A stretch of DNA of 7,045 bases, taken from assembly GCA_947476855.1 (NCBI GenBank), contig CANJSR010000263.1, positions 1-7,045 of the forward strand. Direction: 5' to 3'. The notes below the pieces were generated by a model. It was given only the letters and a program-made list of their open reading frames with translations, ran no database searches and was not told the DNA's origin. Below are positions 1-6,759 of the stretch, in pieces; the stretch's first letter is position 1, and every line of letters begins with the position of its first letter. This stretch comes from Acetobacteraceae bacterium. GTDB taxonomy: Bacteria; Pseudomonadota; Alphaproteobacteria; Acetobacterales; Acetobacteraceae. Position numbers and translations under genes: made by a program.

Positions 1-563
1 TGGCCGACTTCGACATCGCCCCCGCGGGCGATATGTTCGAGATCGGGGCCAGGGTGCAGGTCCTGAAGCGCGGCACGCTGTTTCCCGGGCGCGGCAACCG
101 TCTTTACGAACTGTATCGCACCCATGCCGGACTGCACGAAATCCCGGGTCCTGTCCTGAAGGAAATCGAGGAACGGTATCTGGGCCGAAGCATCGCCGCG
201 GTATGGGAAGAAACCGCCCATTATTATGCACGCAGCGCCCCGGAACAATTGACGGAAGCCGAGGCCAATCCCCGCAAGAAGATGGCGATGGTGTTCCGCT
301 GGTACTTCATCCACTCCAGCCGCCTCGCGATCGAGGGACGGCCCGACCAGCGGGCCAATTTCCAGATCCACAGCGGCCCGGCGATGGGCGCCGCCAACCG
401 CTGGCTGAAGGGCACCGATCTGGAAGACTGGCGCGCCCGCCATGCCGATATCCTGGCCGAACGGCTGATGACCGAAGCGGCGGGCGTGTTCGAGGCCCGC
501 CTGAACGCCTTTGCCAGGAAGGCTCAGCCGGACGCGGGCTTGCGCGCCGTCACCAGAATATAA
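1..563 (+). CDS. pfaD: PfaD-type trans-acting enoyl reductase, C-terminal part (5' end outside window)
   Basis: This is the last 186 codons of a gene entering from the left; the frame is already open at position 3, so the ATG at 33 is internal. The fragment begins with ADFDIAPAGDMFEIG and continues with VQVLKRGTLF and RLYELYR, followed by VWEET, KKMAMVFRWYF and GPAMGAANRWLKG. These blocks in this order are characteristic of the C-terminal end of PfaD/PksE-type flavin-dependent enoyl reductases. Known family members use FMN and NAD(P)H to reduce alpha,beta-double bonds on ACP-bound polyketide or polyunsaturated fatty acid intermediates, acting in trans in the cytosol. The flavin-binding barrel would lie upstream and cannot be checked, nor can a possible fused acyltransferase domain, as in PksE. 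Its 3' end overlaps the converging methyltransferase gene by 40 bp. Its presence next to an HMGS cassette supports a trans-AT polyketide cluster. Family assignment is secure; its substrate is unknown. Confidence 0.9.
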   Translation, partial: ADFDIAPAGDMFEIGARVQVLKRGTLFPGRGNRLYELYRTHAGLHEIPGPVLKEIEERYLGRSIAAVWEETAHYYARSAPEQLTEAEANPRKKMAMVFRWYFIHSSRLAIEGRPDQRANFQIHSGPAMGAANRWLKGTDLEDWRARHADILAERLMTEAAGVFEARLNAFARKAQPDAGLRAVTRI

Positions 564-1402
564 TCCGACATCGCGAACGGATTGCCGGAATGCCGCATCG
601 CCTGCCGGATCATCGGGTGCAGCCGCGCCGCCTGGACCGGATCGGCCAGAAGAGTGTGCATGAACGCGAGGTAGCCTGGCACGACGTCATCCAGAATCGA
701 TTGAATGTCCCGGTCCTCGAACCCGATGTTTCCCAGGATTTCCTTGTACCGGGTCACGCCATAGACATTGGCTGTCGGGATTTGCGACGCCCACCGTTCC
801 AGCGTGCCGCGCAGGCCACCGGTCACGACACGGCCGTTCTTTTCAAGCGGAACCAGGTCGATGATGGAAATCCGCCCGCCCGGCCGCAGCACGCGGAACG
901 CCTCCCGCAGGAAATCCTCCCGCGTGTCGAAATGAAACGCCGCTTCCAGGGAGACAACCCGATCGACGCTCCCGGCCTCGAACGGGAGGTCGGTGGCCGA
1001 TCCGTTCACGTATTCGATGCTGGGATGGGCGTTGTGGATGCGGGCGTGGGCAAGCTGGGACTCGGTGACGTTGATCGCGTACAGGCGGGAGGGGCGTTTC
1101 GTCTGCGCCAGGCGCAGGTCCTGGTCGCCGAAGCCGCAGCCGGCATCGATGACGACATCCCCTTCCTCGATCCCCGCGGCGGTGCCCATCAGGTCGACCA
1201 TGGCCTCGGCCGCCACGCGGTAGTCGGTCGTGCCAGGCCAGTAGCCGAGGTTGAGGTAGGTGCAGTCCGTCGAGGGACAGTTGCGCGTGCCCATGAATTC
1301 GTAACAAAGATCGGCCCGGTTCCGGCCGCGTGTGAACAACAGGCGCGCGAGCAATCCCAACGCGCTGATGGGACTGGACGTCGTGCTGGCGGTCTGGTTC
1401 AT
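524..1402 (-). CDS. Class I SAM-dependent methyltransferase (small-molecule O-methyltransferase-like)
   Basis: A 292-residue protein with the Rossmann-type methyltransferase fold. SAM-binding motif I is VIDAGCGFGDQD at residues 84-95. A post-I acidic or polar loop follows near NVTESQL (111-117), then GSATDLPFEAGSVDRVVSLEAAFHF at 134-158 (motif II region) and LRPGGRISIIDLV at 172-184 (motif III). The N-terminal stretch with YLNLGYWPGTTDY (49-61) is typical of natural-product methyltransferases of the EryG/Methyltransf_11 type, which mostly methylate hydroxyls and sometimes carboxyls. No signal peptide or membrane segment is seen, so it should be cytosolic. The ATG at 1402 is preceded by a GAAGG-like ribosome binding site about 10 nt away. 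The gene is divergent from the P450 gene, which suggests a tailoring pair acting on the polyketide, though that is inference. O- rather than C- or N-methylation is not provable from the sequence. Its last 13 codons (stop included) lie antisense to the end of the PfaD gene. Confidence 0.88.
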   Translation of the reverse strand: MNQTASTTSSPISALGLLARLLFTRGRNRADLCYEFMGTRNCPSTDCTYLNLGYWPGTTDYRVAAEAMVDLMGTAAGIEEGDVVIDAGCGFGDQDLRLAQTKRPSRLYAINVTESQLAHARIHNAHPSIEYVNGSATDLPFEAGSVDRVVSLEAAFHFDTREDFLREAFRVLRPGGRISIIDLVPLEKNGRVVTGGLRGTLERWASQIPTANVYGVTRYKEILGNIGFEDRDIQSILDDVVPGYLAFMHTLLADPVQAARLHPMIRQAMRHSGNPFAMSDYILVTARKPASG

Positions 1403-1412
1403 GGTGACTGCA

Positions 1413-1417
1413 CCTTC
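1413..1417 (-). promoter_or_regulatory. Ribosome binding site of the methyltransferase
   Basis: On the minus strand the sequence reads GAAGG about 10 nt before the ATG at 1402. It is a moderate Shine-Dalgarno match and supports this start. No nearer alternative was found. Confidence 0.45.
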
Positions 1418-1431
1418 GTCGGCGTGAAGTG

Positions 1432-1460
1432 ATAATCTATCCGTTGAATCGCGTCGGCAA
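1432..1460 (-). promoter_or_regulatory. Candidate sigma70-like promoter for the methyltransferase
   Basis: On the minus strand, TTGCCG (positions 1460-1455) is followed after exactly 17 nt by GATTAT (1437-1432), each matching 4 of 6 bases of the -35 and -10 consensus. Initiation would fall near 1425, leaving a short leader that still contains the GAAGG ribosome binding site. This is the most A/T-rich patch of the divergent gap. No equally good plus-strand promoter for the P450 was found. Short matches like this occur by chance, and high-GC bacteria often depart from the consensus, so this is only a candidate. Confidence 0.3.
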
Positions 1461-1486
1461 AAGTGAAGCCTGGACCGCGACCGACC

Positions 1487-1490
1487 GGAG
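1487..1490 (+). promoter_or_regulatory. Ribosome binding site of the cytochrome P450
   Basis: GGAG lies 9 nt before the ATG at 1500, a good Shine-Dalgarno core at normal spacing. It supports that start over any downstream ATG. Confidence 0.55.
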
Positions 1491-1499
1491 TGTCGTGCG

Positions 1500-2837
1500 A
1501 TGACCGAGACCGCCCTGATCGCCGGCCTGCCGCCGGGACCGCCGCTGCGCCTGTTGCAGATGTTCCGCTATCTGCGCGATCCCTATGCGACCCTGCGTGG
1601 CTACGCCGAACACTACGGCAACCTGTTCACGGTCCGCACCGCCAGGCTTTGCGTCATGACTGGCCGCCCGGATCTGGTGCGGCAGATCATCTCCGCACCC
1701 GTCGACCAGTATGGCGTGAACTATGAACCCGGCCCCGCGCGCGTGCTGGGAACGAACGGGACCACGCGGCTGGCGGGTCGGGCGCTGCGGCGGGAACGGC
1801 GGCTGATCGTGCCGCATTTCCAGGGGGAGACGCTGAACGCCCTGGGCGGGATGATCCGGGAAGCGACGCTGGACGCCTTCGACAAGTTCCGCCCCGGTGA
1901 CAATTTCGTCGTGCGTGATCCCGCAATCGATGTCGCACTGGACGTCATCCTGCGCACCGTGTTCGGCGCCGACACGCCCGAACGGCGGGAAACGTTCCGC
2001 GTGGCGGTCCGCGCCTTCAGCAAGGGATTCGGCAATCCCGCCTTCCTGATCCTGACCGCATTGCGCTTCGACAAGGAATGGCCGCCGCCGTATCGCCGCT
2101 TCGCCACCGCGCGCCAGCGGCTGGAGGCCTTGTTGCAGGATGCGATCGAACGCGCGCGGGAAGAAGGCCTGGCCGGGGCCGCCATCCTCAACCGCGTCGT
2201 GGCCGCCCGCTATGAAGACGGCACACCCATGAGCGACGTTGCCATCCGCGACAACATGATCACGACGCTGATCGCGGGACACGAGACATCCGTCGTGTCC
2301 CTGTGCTGGGGCCTTTACTGGCTGCATCGGGAAAAGCGTTGCCTCGACCTGCTGATGGACGAACTCACGCCTTTGGGCCCTGACGCCGATCCGATGGCCT
2401 GGGCCCGCTTGCCCTATTTGGATGCCGTGGTGAAGGAGACGTTGCGCCTGTGGCCCGTGGTGACCGACATCAACCGCGTGCTCGCCCAACCGATGCAACT
2501 GGATCGGTATGAACTGCCGGCGGGAACGAACATCGCCGCTTCCTCCGCAATCCTGCACTATGACCCCGATTTGTACCCCGATGCCGAGGCCTTCCGGCCC
2601 GAACGGTTCCTCGACCGCCGCTTCGGCCCGCACGAGTATCTGCCCTTCGGCGGTGGGGAACGGATGTGCCCCGGGTCGCATCTGTCGGTCTTCGAATTGA
2701 AGATCGCGCTGGCGACCCTGCTGACCCGCGCCCGCTACACCCTGCTGGATGAGGGCACGATGACGGTGAAGCGCATGGGCGGAATGATGACGCCGAGCAG
2801 CGGCGTGCGCCTGCGGTTGGAGGAATTGCGGCGGTAG
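1500..2837 (+). CDS. Cytochrome P450 monooxygenase
   Basis: A 445-residue P450, the usual length for a soluble bacterial enzyme, with no N-terminal membrane anchor. The marks are in order. The I-helix oxygen-activation motif AGHETS is at 259-264, and the K-helix ExxR is E313-T-L-R316. FRPERF is at 365-370, and the heme-binding loop FGGGERMCPG is at 383-392 with Cys390 as the axial heme ligand. The AGHETS and GGGERMCPG forms resemble CYP110-type bacterial P450s more than the actinobacterial CYP105/107 types; this is a judgement by eye. The enzyme would insert one oxygen atom from O2 into a C-H bond or double bond using electrons from a ferredoxin or similar partner, none of which is encoded here. 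It sits divergent to the methyltransferase and converges on the beta-branching operon, so late-stage oxidation of the polyketide is the likely role. The C-helix position that is commonly His in HxxxR appears to be Leu96. Confidence 0.94.
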   Translation: MTETALIAGLPPGPPLRLLQMFRYLRDPYATLRGYAEHYGNLFTVRTARLCVMTGRPDLVRQIISAPVDQYGVNYEPGPARVLGTNGTTRLAGRALRRERRLIVPHFQGETLNALGGMIREATLDAFDKFRPGDNFVVRDPAIDVALDVILRTVFGADTPERRETFRVAVRAFSKGFGNPAFLILTALRFDKEWPPPYRRFATARQRLEALLQDAIERAREEGLAGAAILNRVVAARYEDGTPMSDVAIRDNMITTLIAGHETSVVSLCWGLYWLHREKRCLDLLMDELTPLGPDADPMAWARLPYLDAVVKETLRLWPVVTDINRVLAQPMQLDRYELPAGTNIAASSAILHYDPDLYPDAEAFRPERFLDRRFGPHEYLPFGGGERMCPGSHLSVFELKIALATLLTRARYTLLDEGTMTVKRMGGMMTPSSGVRLRLEELRR

Positions 2838-2851
2838 CATCCCGCTATCGT
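2831..2851. terminator. Small hairpin across the two convergent stop codons (weak bidirectional terminator candidate)
   Basis: Bases 2831-2838 can pair with 2844-2851 to form an 8-bp stem including two G-T (G-U in RNA) pairs, with a 5-base loop. The stem contains the TAG stop of the P450 and the TAG stop of the ECH2 gene, and the two genes are separated by only 7 bp. No T-tract follows on either strand, so an ordinary intrinsic terminator is not demonstrated. It may simply result from the facing TAG codons. Confidence 0.25.
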
Positions 2852-3591
2852 CCGAACCGGTCCGCGATGCGGGAGGCGATGTCGGGCTGGGCGAAACTGG
2901 TTTCATGCATCGCCTTTTCCCGCGCGATCGCGTCCGGCAGGTCCAGCCTCAGCCGGTGATTGAGCGCCTGCTTCAGCATCCGCAGCGCGACGTCGGACTT
3001 GTCCGCCAGGTCCTCGGCCAGCTTCAGCGCGGTCGTGATCACATCCGCGCGCGGCACGATCGGAAAACCGACGCCACGGTCCCGCAGCACGCCGCCATGA
3101 TAGCCGCGCGCCGAGAACAGCATCTCATGCGCCAAAGGCACGCCGAGTTTCTGCGGCAGCAGAAGGGTCGCACCCATACCCGGCGTGATGCCGTATTTCA
3201 TGAAGTTCGCGCTGTAGAGCGACTCCTGCGCCATCACCAACAGGTCGGCGTAGAGCCCAAACACCAGCCCGCCGCCCAGCGCGTGGCCCTGCATCGCGGC
3301 GATGACGGGGACCTCGCAGTCAAGCAGCGCGCGATAGAAGTCATGCGCGTCGAACGTAACCTTGTGTTCGGCGAGTGTCAGCAACTCCTCCAGCGTGCCG
3401 CCCGCGCAGAAGATCGTGTCGTAGCCATGGATCACGACCACCTTGATGGCACGGTCGCGGGCGACCTGGCCCAGCGCGTCCCCCAGGCCGCCGACCAAAG
3501 CGCGGGTGAAGGTGTTGCGGCCGGCGCGGTCCGCCATCTCGATCACCGCGATCGAGGGACCGCGCATCCGCAGATGTACGACCTCGGTCAT
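2845..3591 (-). CDS. pksI: Beta-branching enoyl-CoA hydratase-like decarboxylase (ECH2, PksI type)
   Basis: A 248-residue crotonase-fold protein closely resembling PksI/BaeI-type ECH2 enzymes. The first oxyanion-hole segment is FCAGGT (61-66), and the second is QGHALGGG (101-108). SANFMKYGITPGMGA (127-141) and MHETSF (228-233) are also shared with that family. The two glutamates used by hydrating crotonases are absent: Val109 and Phe130 occupy the aligned positions. This fits a decarboxylase rather than a hydratase. In the known pathway, ECH2 decarboxylates the 3-methylglutaconyl-like intermediate made by ECH1 while it is bound to an acceptor ACP, leaving a beta-methyl (or exomethylene-type) branch. 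The ATG overlaps the ECH1 stop in an ATGA arrangement and no strong ribosome binding site is visible, which suggests translational coupling. It is the last gene of the minus-strand operon and converges on the P450. Confidence 0.92.
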   Translation of the reverse strand: MTEVVHLRMRGPSIAVIEMADRAGRNTFTRALVGGLGDALGQVARDRAIKVVVIHGYDTIFCAGGTLEELLTLAEHKVTFDAHDFYRALLDCEVPVIAAMQGHALGGGLVFGLYADLLVMAQESLYSANFMKYGITPGMGATLLLPQKLGVPLAHEMLFSARGYHGGVLRDRGVGFPIVPRADVITTALKLAEDLADKSDVALRMLKQALNHRLRLDLPDAIAREKAMHETSFAQPDIASRIADRFGR

Positions 3592-4352
3592 GACGGGCGT
3601 GTCCCATGGACAAAGCGGCGGATCGAGTCATGCGTCTCCGGCCGCATGATCTGTTCCACGCTGACATCGACCGCTCGGCGGCGGGTTTCGTCGTTGATGA
3701 TCCACATCTCCCGGAACAATCCCTTCAGGTCCCGCACGCAATGGGGCGGCACGCGGGCCGCGCGCACCATGAACTGGCGCATCGCGTCGGCGGGATTGTC
3801 GACGGCGTCATCGACCAGGGCCAGGCCAGCAGCGCGCTGGGCATCGATCCGCTGCGCGGTCAGGCTGAGCCGGAAGGCCGCCTGCCAGCCGCAGCGGCGG
3901 ATGATGAAAGGCGCGATCGTCGCCGGCAGCAGGCCGAAGATCACCTCCGATAGCTGGAAGGTCGCGCCGGGGCCGGCGATCGCATAGTCGGTCGCGGCGA
4001 CCAGCCCGACGCCACCGGCGGTGACGCGGCCGGTGACCTGGGCGGCGATCACGACGCGGCTTTGGGTGAAGCGTTCCAGCAGGCGATAGAATTCCTCGAC
4101 CGTTGGGCGCAGGGCCTGGGCGGCGGCTTCCGTCGCGCCGGCCTCGACGAAATCCATGCCGGCGCAGAAGGAGTCGCCCTCTCCGGCCAGCACCAGCAGG
4201 CGGACATCCGGATCGGCCTCGGCTGCATCGAGCGCGCGGTGCAACTCGCCGATCATCGTCCGCGTCAGGGCGTTCTGCCGTTCGGGGCGGTTCAAAACCA
4301 CGTCCAAAGCGCGGTCGCGGCGGTTGACGCGGAGGGTCTCGTACCCGGTCAT
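3588..4352 (-). CDS. pksH: Beta-branching enoyl-CoA hydratase-like dehydratase (ECH1, PksH type)
   Basis: A 254-residue crotonase-fold protein. The oxyanion-hole segments are FCAGMDF (62-68) and the GRVTAGGVGL region (108-117). LSEVIFGLLPATIAPF (134-149) is a strong mark of PksH-type ECH1 proteins, and its Glu135 aligns with a catalytic glutamate of crotonases. The second crotonase glutamate is replaced by Gly116. In beta-branching, ECH1 removes water from the HMG-like adduct on the acceptor ACP, giving the substrate for ECH2. I chose the ATG at 4352 because it shares one base with the HMGS stop (TGATG on the minus strand) and has a GGTGGG-like ribosome binding site 4 nt upstream. An in-frame GTG at 4361 would add three residues but has no such site. 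The stop overlaps the ECH2 start by 4 nt. Confidence 0.9.
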   Translation of the reverse strand: MTGYETLRVNRRDRALDVVLNRPERQNALTRTMIGELHRALDAAEADPDVRLLVLAGEGDSFCAGMDFVEAGATEAAAQALRPTVEEFYRLLERFTQSRVVIAAQVTGRVTAGGVGLVAATDYAIAGPGATFQLSEVIFGLLPATIAPFIIRRCGWQAAFRLSLTAQRIDAQRAAGLALVDDAVDNPADAMRQFMVRAARVPPHCVRDLKGLFREMWIINDETRRRAVDVSVEQIMRPETHDSIRRFVHGTRPS

Positions 4353-5575
4353 CAGACCCACCGGTAGCGGCGCTGGTAGTTGACGATGCCGTCCAGGATC
4401 AGGCGGCCGGTTCCGGTGAAGTGGCTGGCGAGGATCGGTTCGAACGCGCCTGCTTCCACCCGCGCCTCCCGCTGGCCGAACAGGGATTGGCGCTCCGCAA
4501 TCAGCAGGGTTTCGTATTCTGGGATCGATAGTTCGCGGCGGCTGGCCAGGGCGCCGTCGATGTCGAGGTCCCGGATCATGCGCGCGCCGCGTTCATCGGC
4601 GATGCCGCTGTAGAATTCGGAACTGCATCCCGATCCGTAGGAGAACAGGCCGATCCGCCGTGGCTCGGGGAAACTGCCCCGCGCCAGCACGCCCGCCAGG
4701 GCCAGGAAGACGGTGCCGGAATAGATGTTCCCGACCTCCTGACAGAAGGCCAAGGCAGGGCGGACGCGATTTTCGAAATCCTCGTTCACGACGGCCGGTG
4801 GTCCGGGGCGGAATTTCCGCATCATGCTGCGATGGGCGCCCTTGACCATGCCGCCGAAGGGGGTGTGGCAGGCGAGGTAGGTGAAATAATCCTGGAAATC
4901 GATCGGACCCACACGTTCCCGATACGCGATAAAGCTCTTTTCGATGCAGTCGAGGTAGGACAGCAGGGACAGGTCCACATCGCCGGTTTCCATGTCCGCG
5001 GTCGGGCGGCAGGAATCCATCACCTCATACGCATGCAGGCCGGAGGCGCCTTGTTCCAGGCTCAGCACCACCGGATCGGGGCCGATCAGCATGGCGACGG
5101 CGGCGCAGCCCTGGGCCGGTTCGGCATAGGAATGCGGGACACAGCGGGCCAGGTCGGTGCAGATCACCAGCGCGCGCCGCACCTGGCCCGAGGCCACCAT
5201 CGCCGCCGCGGTCTGCAACGCCGCCGTGCCGCCGTAGCAGGCCTGCTTCACCTCAAACATCCGGCAGCGGCGGCCGAGTTCGAGATAGCGGTGAACGTAG
5301 TTGCTGATCGACTTGCCCCAGTCGATGCCGGACTCGGTGGCCACCACGACCAGTTCGATCGAGTCCCGCTCCGCCGCCGACAAGGCCCGCACCAGCGGGG
5401 CGGCGGCATTGACGGCGAAGGACACGGGGTCCTCGAACGGGAAGCTCAGGCTTTTCCGGCGCATCAGCAGATTGGCGAAGCGGGTCGGGTCGAGCCCTCG
5501 TTCGACGGCGAGCTTCGCCACGTCGATGAAGGCGGCGCCGCAATAGACGCCCATGCGCTCGATGCCGACGGTCAT
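4352..5575 (-). CDS. pksG: Hydroxymethylglutaryl-CoA synthase-like enzyme of beta-branching (HMGS, PksG type)
   Basis: A 407-residue thiolase-fold protein of the HMG-CoA synthase family, the usual length for PksG-type enzymes. The catalytic triad is visible as Glu81 in ATESGID, Cys113 in KQACYGG, and His237 in ACHTPFGGMVKG. Further family marks are GNIYSG (282-287) and FSYGSGCSSEFYSG (311-324). In the known pathway it takes acetyl from the donor ACP onto the cysteine. It then condenses that unit with the beta-keto group of a chain on an acceptor ACP of the synthase, which makes an HMG-like branch. I chose the ATG at 5575 because it overlaps the KS stop as ATGA and has GGAG 8 nt upstream. An in-frame GTG at 5584 overlaps that ribosome binding site and is unlikely to be the start. 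Primary-metabolism HMG-CoA synthase is a less likely reading, because the neighbours are all cassette partners. Confidence 0.94.
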   Translation of the reverse strand: MTVGIERMGVYCGAAFIDVAKLAVERGLDPTRFANLLMRRKSLSFPFEDPVSFAVNAAAPLVRALSAAERDSIELVVVATESGIDWGKSISNYVHRYLELGRRCRMFEVKQACYGGTAALQTAAAMVASGQVRRALVICTDLARCVPHSYAEPAQGCAAVAMLIGPDPVVLSLEQGASGLHAYEVMDSCRPTADMETGDVDLSLLSYLDCIEKSFIAYRERVGPIDFQDYFTYLACHTPFGGMVKGAHRSMMRKFRPGPPAVVNEDFENRVRPALAFCQEVGNIYSGTVFLALAGVLARGSFPEPRRIGLFSYGSGCSSEFYSGIADERGARMIRDLDIDGALASRRELSIPEYETLLIAERQSLFGQREARVEAGAFEPILASHFTGTGRLILDGIVNYQRRYRWV

Positions 5576-6759
5576 TGTACCCACTCCGGATCGCGCACCA
5601 GGATGCTGGCCGCGATACTTCCGAAACCGAACGAATTACTGAGGACGACGCGCACCGGGCGGTCGATCGTCGCTGGGCCGACCAGGTGCAGGTCGCCCGC
5701 GATCGGGTCGGTCAGGCCCGCGGTTCCGTGGATGAGACCGCCCTGCATCTGGCGGATCGCAGCGACCAGTTCGACCACCCCCGCCGCGTGCAGGGCATGC
5801 CCGAACAGGGACTTGGGTGCGTTCACAAGCACCTGGGCAGCCCGGGGACCCAACACGGCGCGCAGGGCCTCGCATTCGACGGCGTCGCCGGCCGGTGTGC
5901 CGGTGGCATGGGCGCTGATCAGGTCCAGGCTGTCGATGCCGACCCCGGCGTCCGCCAACGCGCCAGTCATGGCGCGGATTTCGCTGTCCAGGTCGGGGGA
6001 GGGCAGATGGTTCGCGCCCTGGACCCAGCAGGCGCCGGCGATCTCGGCCATGATCGGGGCGCCGCGCTGGCGGGCCGAGGCCTCGGTTTCCAGCAGCACG
6101 GCGGCACAGGCATCCCCTGGGACGAAGCCATGCGCGGCACGGTCGAAGGGGCGGCAGGGGCTGTGCGGTTCGGCCAAAGCCCCCATCGTCCGCAGCGCAT
6201 GCCGTTCGACAGGCGACAGATCGGGCATCGGTCCGACGACCAGGCAGGCATCCGTCCGGCCGTGTCGGACCAGGTCCAGGGCGACGCCGATCGCGACATT
6301 GCCGCTGCCCGAGGCCCCGCCTACCGTCATCCCCGGCCCGCGCGCGCCCAGGATTTCGGCGATCGAGGCCATGACGTGGGTGTCGTAGAACTCATACCCA
6401 TGGCGCGGGGACAAGAACGCGGGTTCCGCCTTGAACTTCTCGAAGGCCTGGTAGCCTCGGCCCAGCGCCAGGTTGCTGCCGGCGACGACCACGCCGAGGT
6501 CCGGCAACGCCGCCGAACCCGCCGCGTCCACACTGACCCGGATGGACGATCGCAAAGCTGGGCTGGCCGTGCGGGCAACGCGGCGGGCGCGGGCGGCGAC
6601 GGACGGTTCCACGCCACCCAGCCAGCCATCCCAATCCCAGGTCGGCGCCTCCATGCAGGGACGGGAGGCTCGGAGCATGGCGTCGAAGCCGGACAGGTCA
6701 TCGACGCCCCCCACGAGGACCGCCGCCCCGGTCACCATGACGGGACGACGGTCAGCCAT
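5572..6759 (-). CDS. pksF: Decarboxylating ketosynthase with active-site Cys-to-Ser change (PksF type)
   Basis: A 395-residue ketosynthase of the thiolase superfamily, similar in length to stand-alone KS proteins. The nucleophile loop reads VGGASGSGNVAIG (146-158), placing Ser150 where condensing KS enzymes have Cys. The other catalytic residues are kept: His284 in SAHATGTPAGDAVE, Lys316 and His321 in NAPKSLFGHALHAAG, and NSFGFGS near the C-terminus (375-381). This Ser variant is the signature of cassette KS enzymes such as PksF and CurC, which do not condense. They decarboxylate malonyl bound to the donor ACP, producing acetyl-ACP for the HMGS. The start ATG at 6759 overlaps the ACP stop by 8 nt, and the stop overlaps the HMGS start by 4 nt, so coupled translation is likely. 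A poor AGGG-like ribosome binding site sits very close to the ATG, which is an oddity; a downstream ATG at codon 8 has none better. Confidence 0.92.
   Translation of the reverse strand: MADRRPVMVTGAAVLVGGVDDLSGFDAMLRASRPCMEAPTWDWDGWLGGVEPSVAARARRVARTASPALRSSIRVSVDAAGSAALPDLGVVVAGSNLALGRGYQAFEKFKAEPAFLSPRHGYEFYDTHVMASIAEILGARGPGMTVGGASGSGNVAIGVALDLVRHGRTDACLVVGPMPDLSPVERHALRTMGALAEPHSPCRPFDRAAHGFVPGDACAAVLLETEASARQRGAPIMAEIAGACWVQGANHLPSPDLDSEIRAMTGALADAGVGIDSLDLISAHATGTPAGDAVECEALRAVLGPRAAQVLVNAPKSLFGHALHAAGVVELVAAIRQMQGGLIHGTAGLTDPIAGDLHLVGPATIDRPVRVVLSNSFGFGSIAASILVRDPEWVQ
5584..5587 (-). promoter_or_regulatory. Ribosome binding site that decides the HMGS start
   Basis: GGAG on the minus strand lies 8 nt before the ATG at 5575, inside the end of the KS gene. 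The in-frame GTG at 5584 shares bases with this motif, so the site argues for the ATG as the true start. Confidence 0.6.

Noticed and set aside
203..1432. Long plus-strand open frame of about 400 codons across the PfaD tail and the methyltransferase
   Set aside because: Its translation is rich in Arg, Pro, Gly and His with no recognisable motif, and it runs antisense to the clear methyltransferase. It is an effect of high-GC codon use.
1431..1441. Short inverted repeat GATA-N3-TATC in the divergent spacer as an operator
   Set aside because: A four-base half-site pair is too short to distinguish from chance, and no regulator gene is in view.
1437..2906. Long minus-strand open frame of 489 codons opposite the P450
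   Set aside because: It lies antisense to a P450 with every expected motif, its translation has low-complexity His/Gln/Arg-rich composition, and no domain is recognisable.
2905..3987. Plus-strand open frame of 360 codons opposite ECH2 and ECH1
   Set aside because: It is antisense to two well-supported genes and its product resembles no family; it is a shadow frame.
4353..4361. Upstream in-frame GTG as the ECH1 start
   Set aside because: It has no ribosome binding site, whereas the ATG at 4352 has one and forms a TGATG junction with the HMGS stop.
5576..5584. Upstream in-frame GTG as the HMGS start
   Set aside because: It overlaps the GGAG ribosome binding site that serves the ATG at 5575.
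4832..6388. Plus-strand open frame of 518 codons opposite HMGS and KS
   Set aside because: It is antisense to two genes with intact catalytic residues, and its own translation shows no domain. The absence of stops follows from the GC bias.
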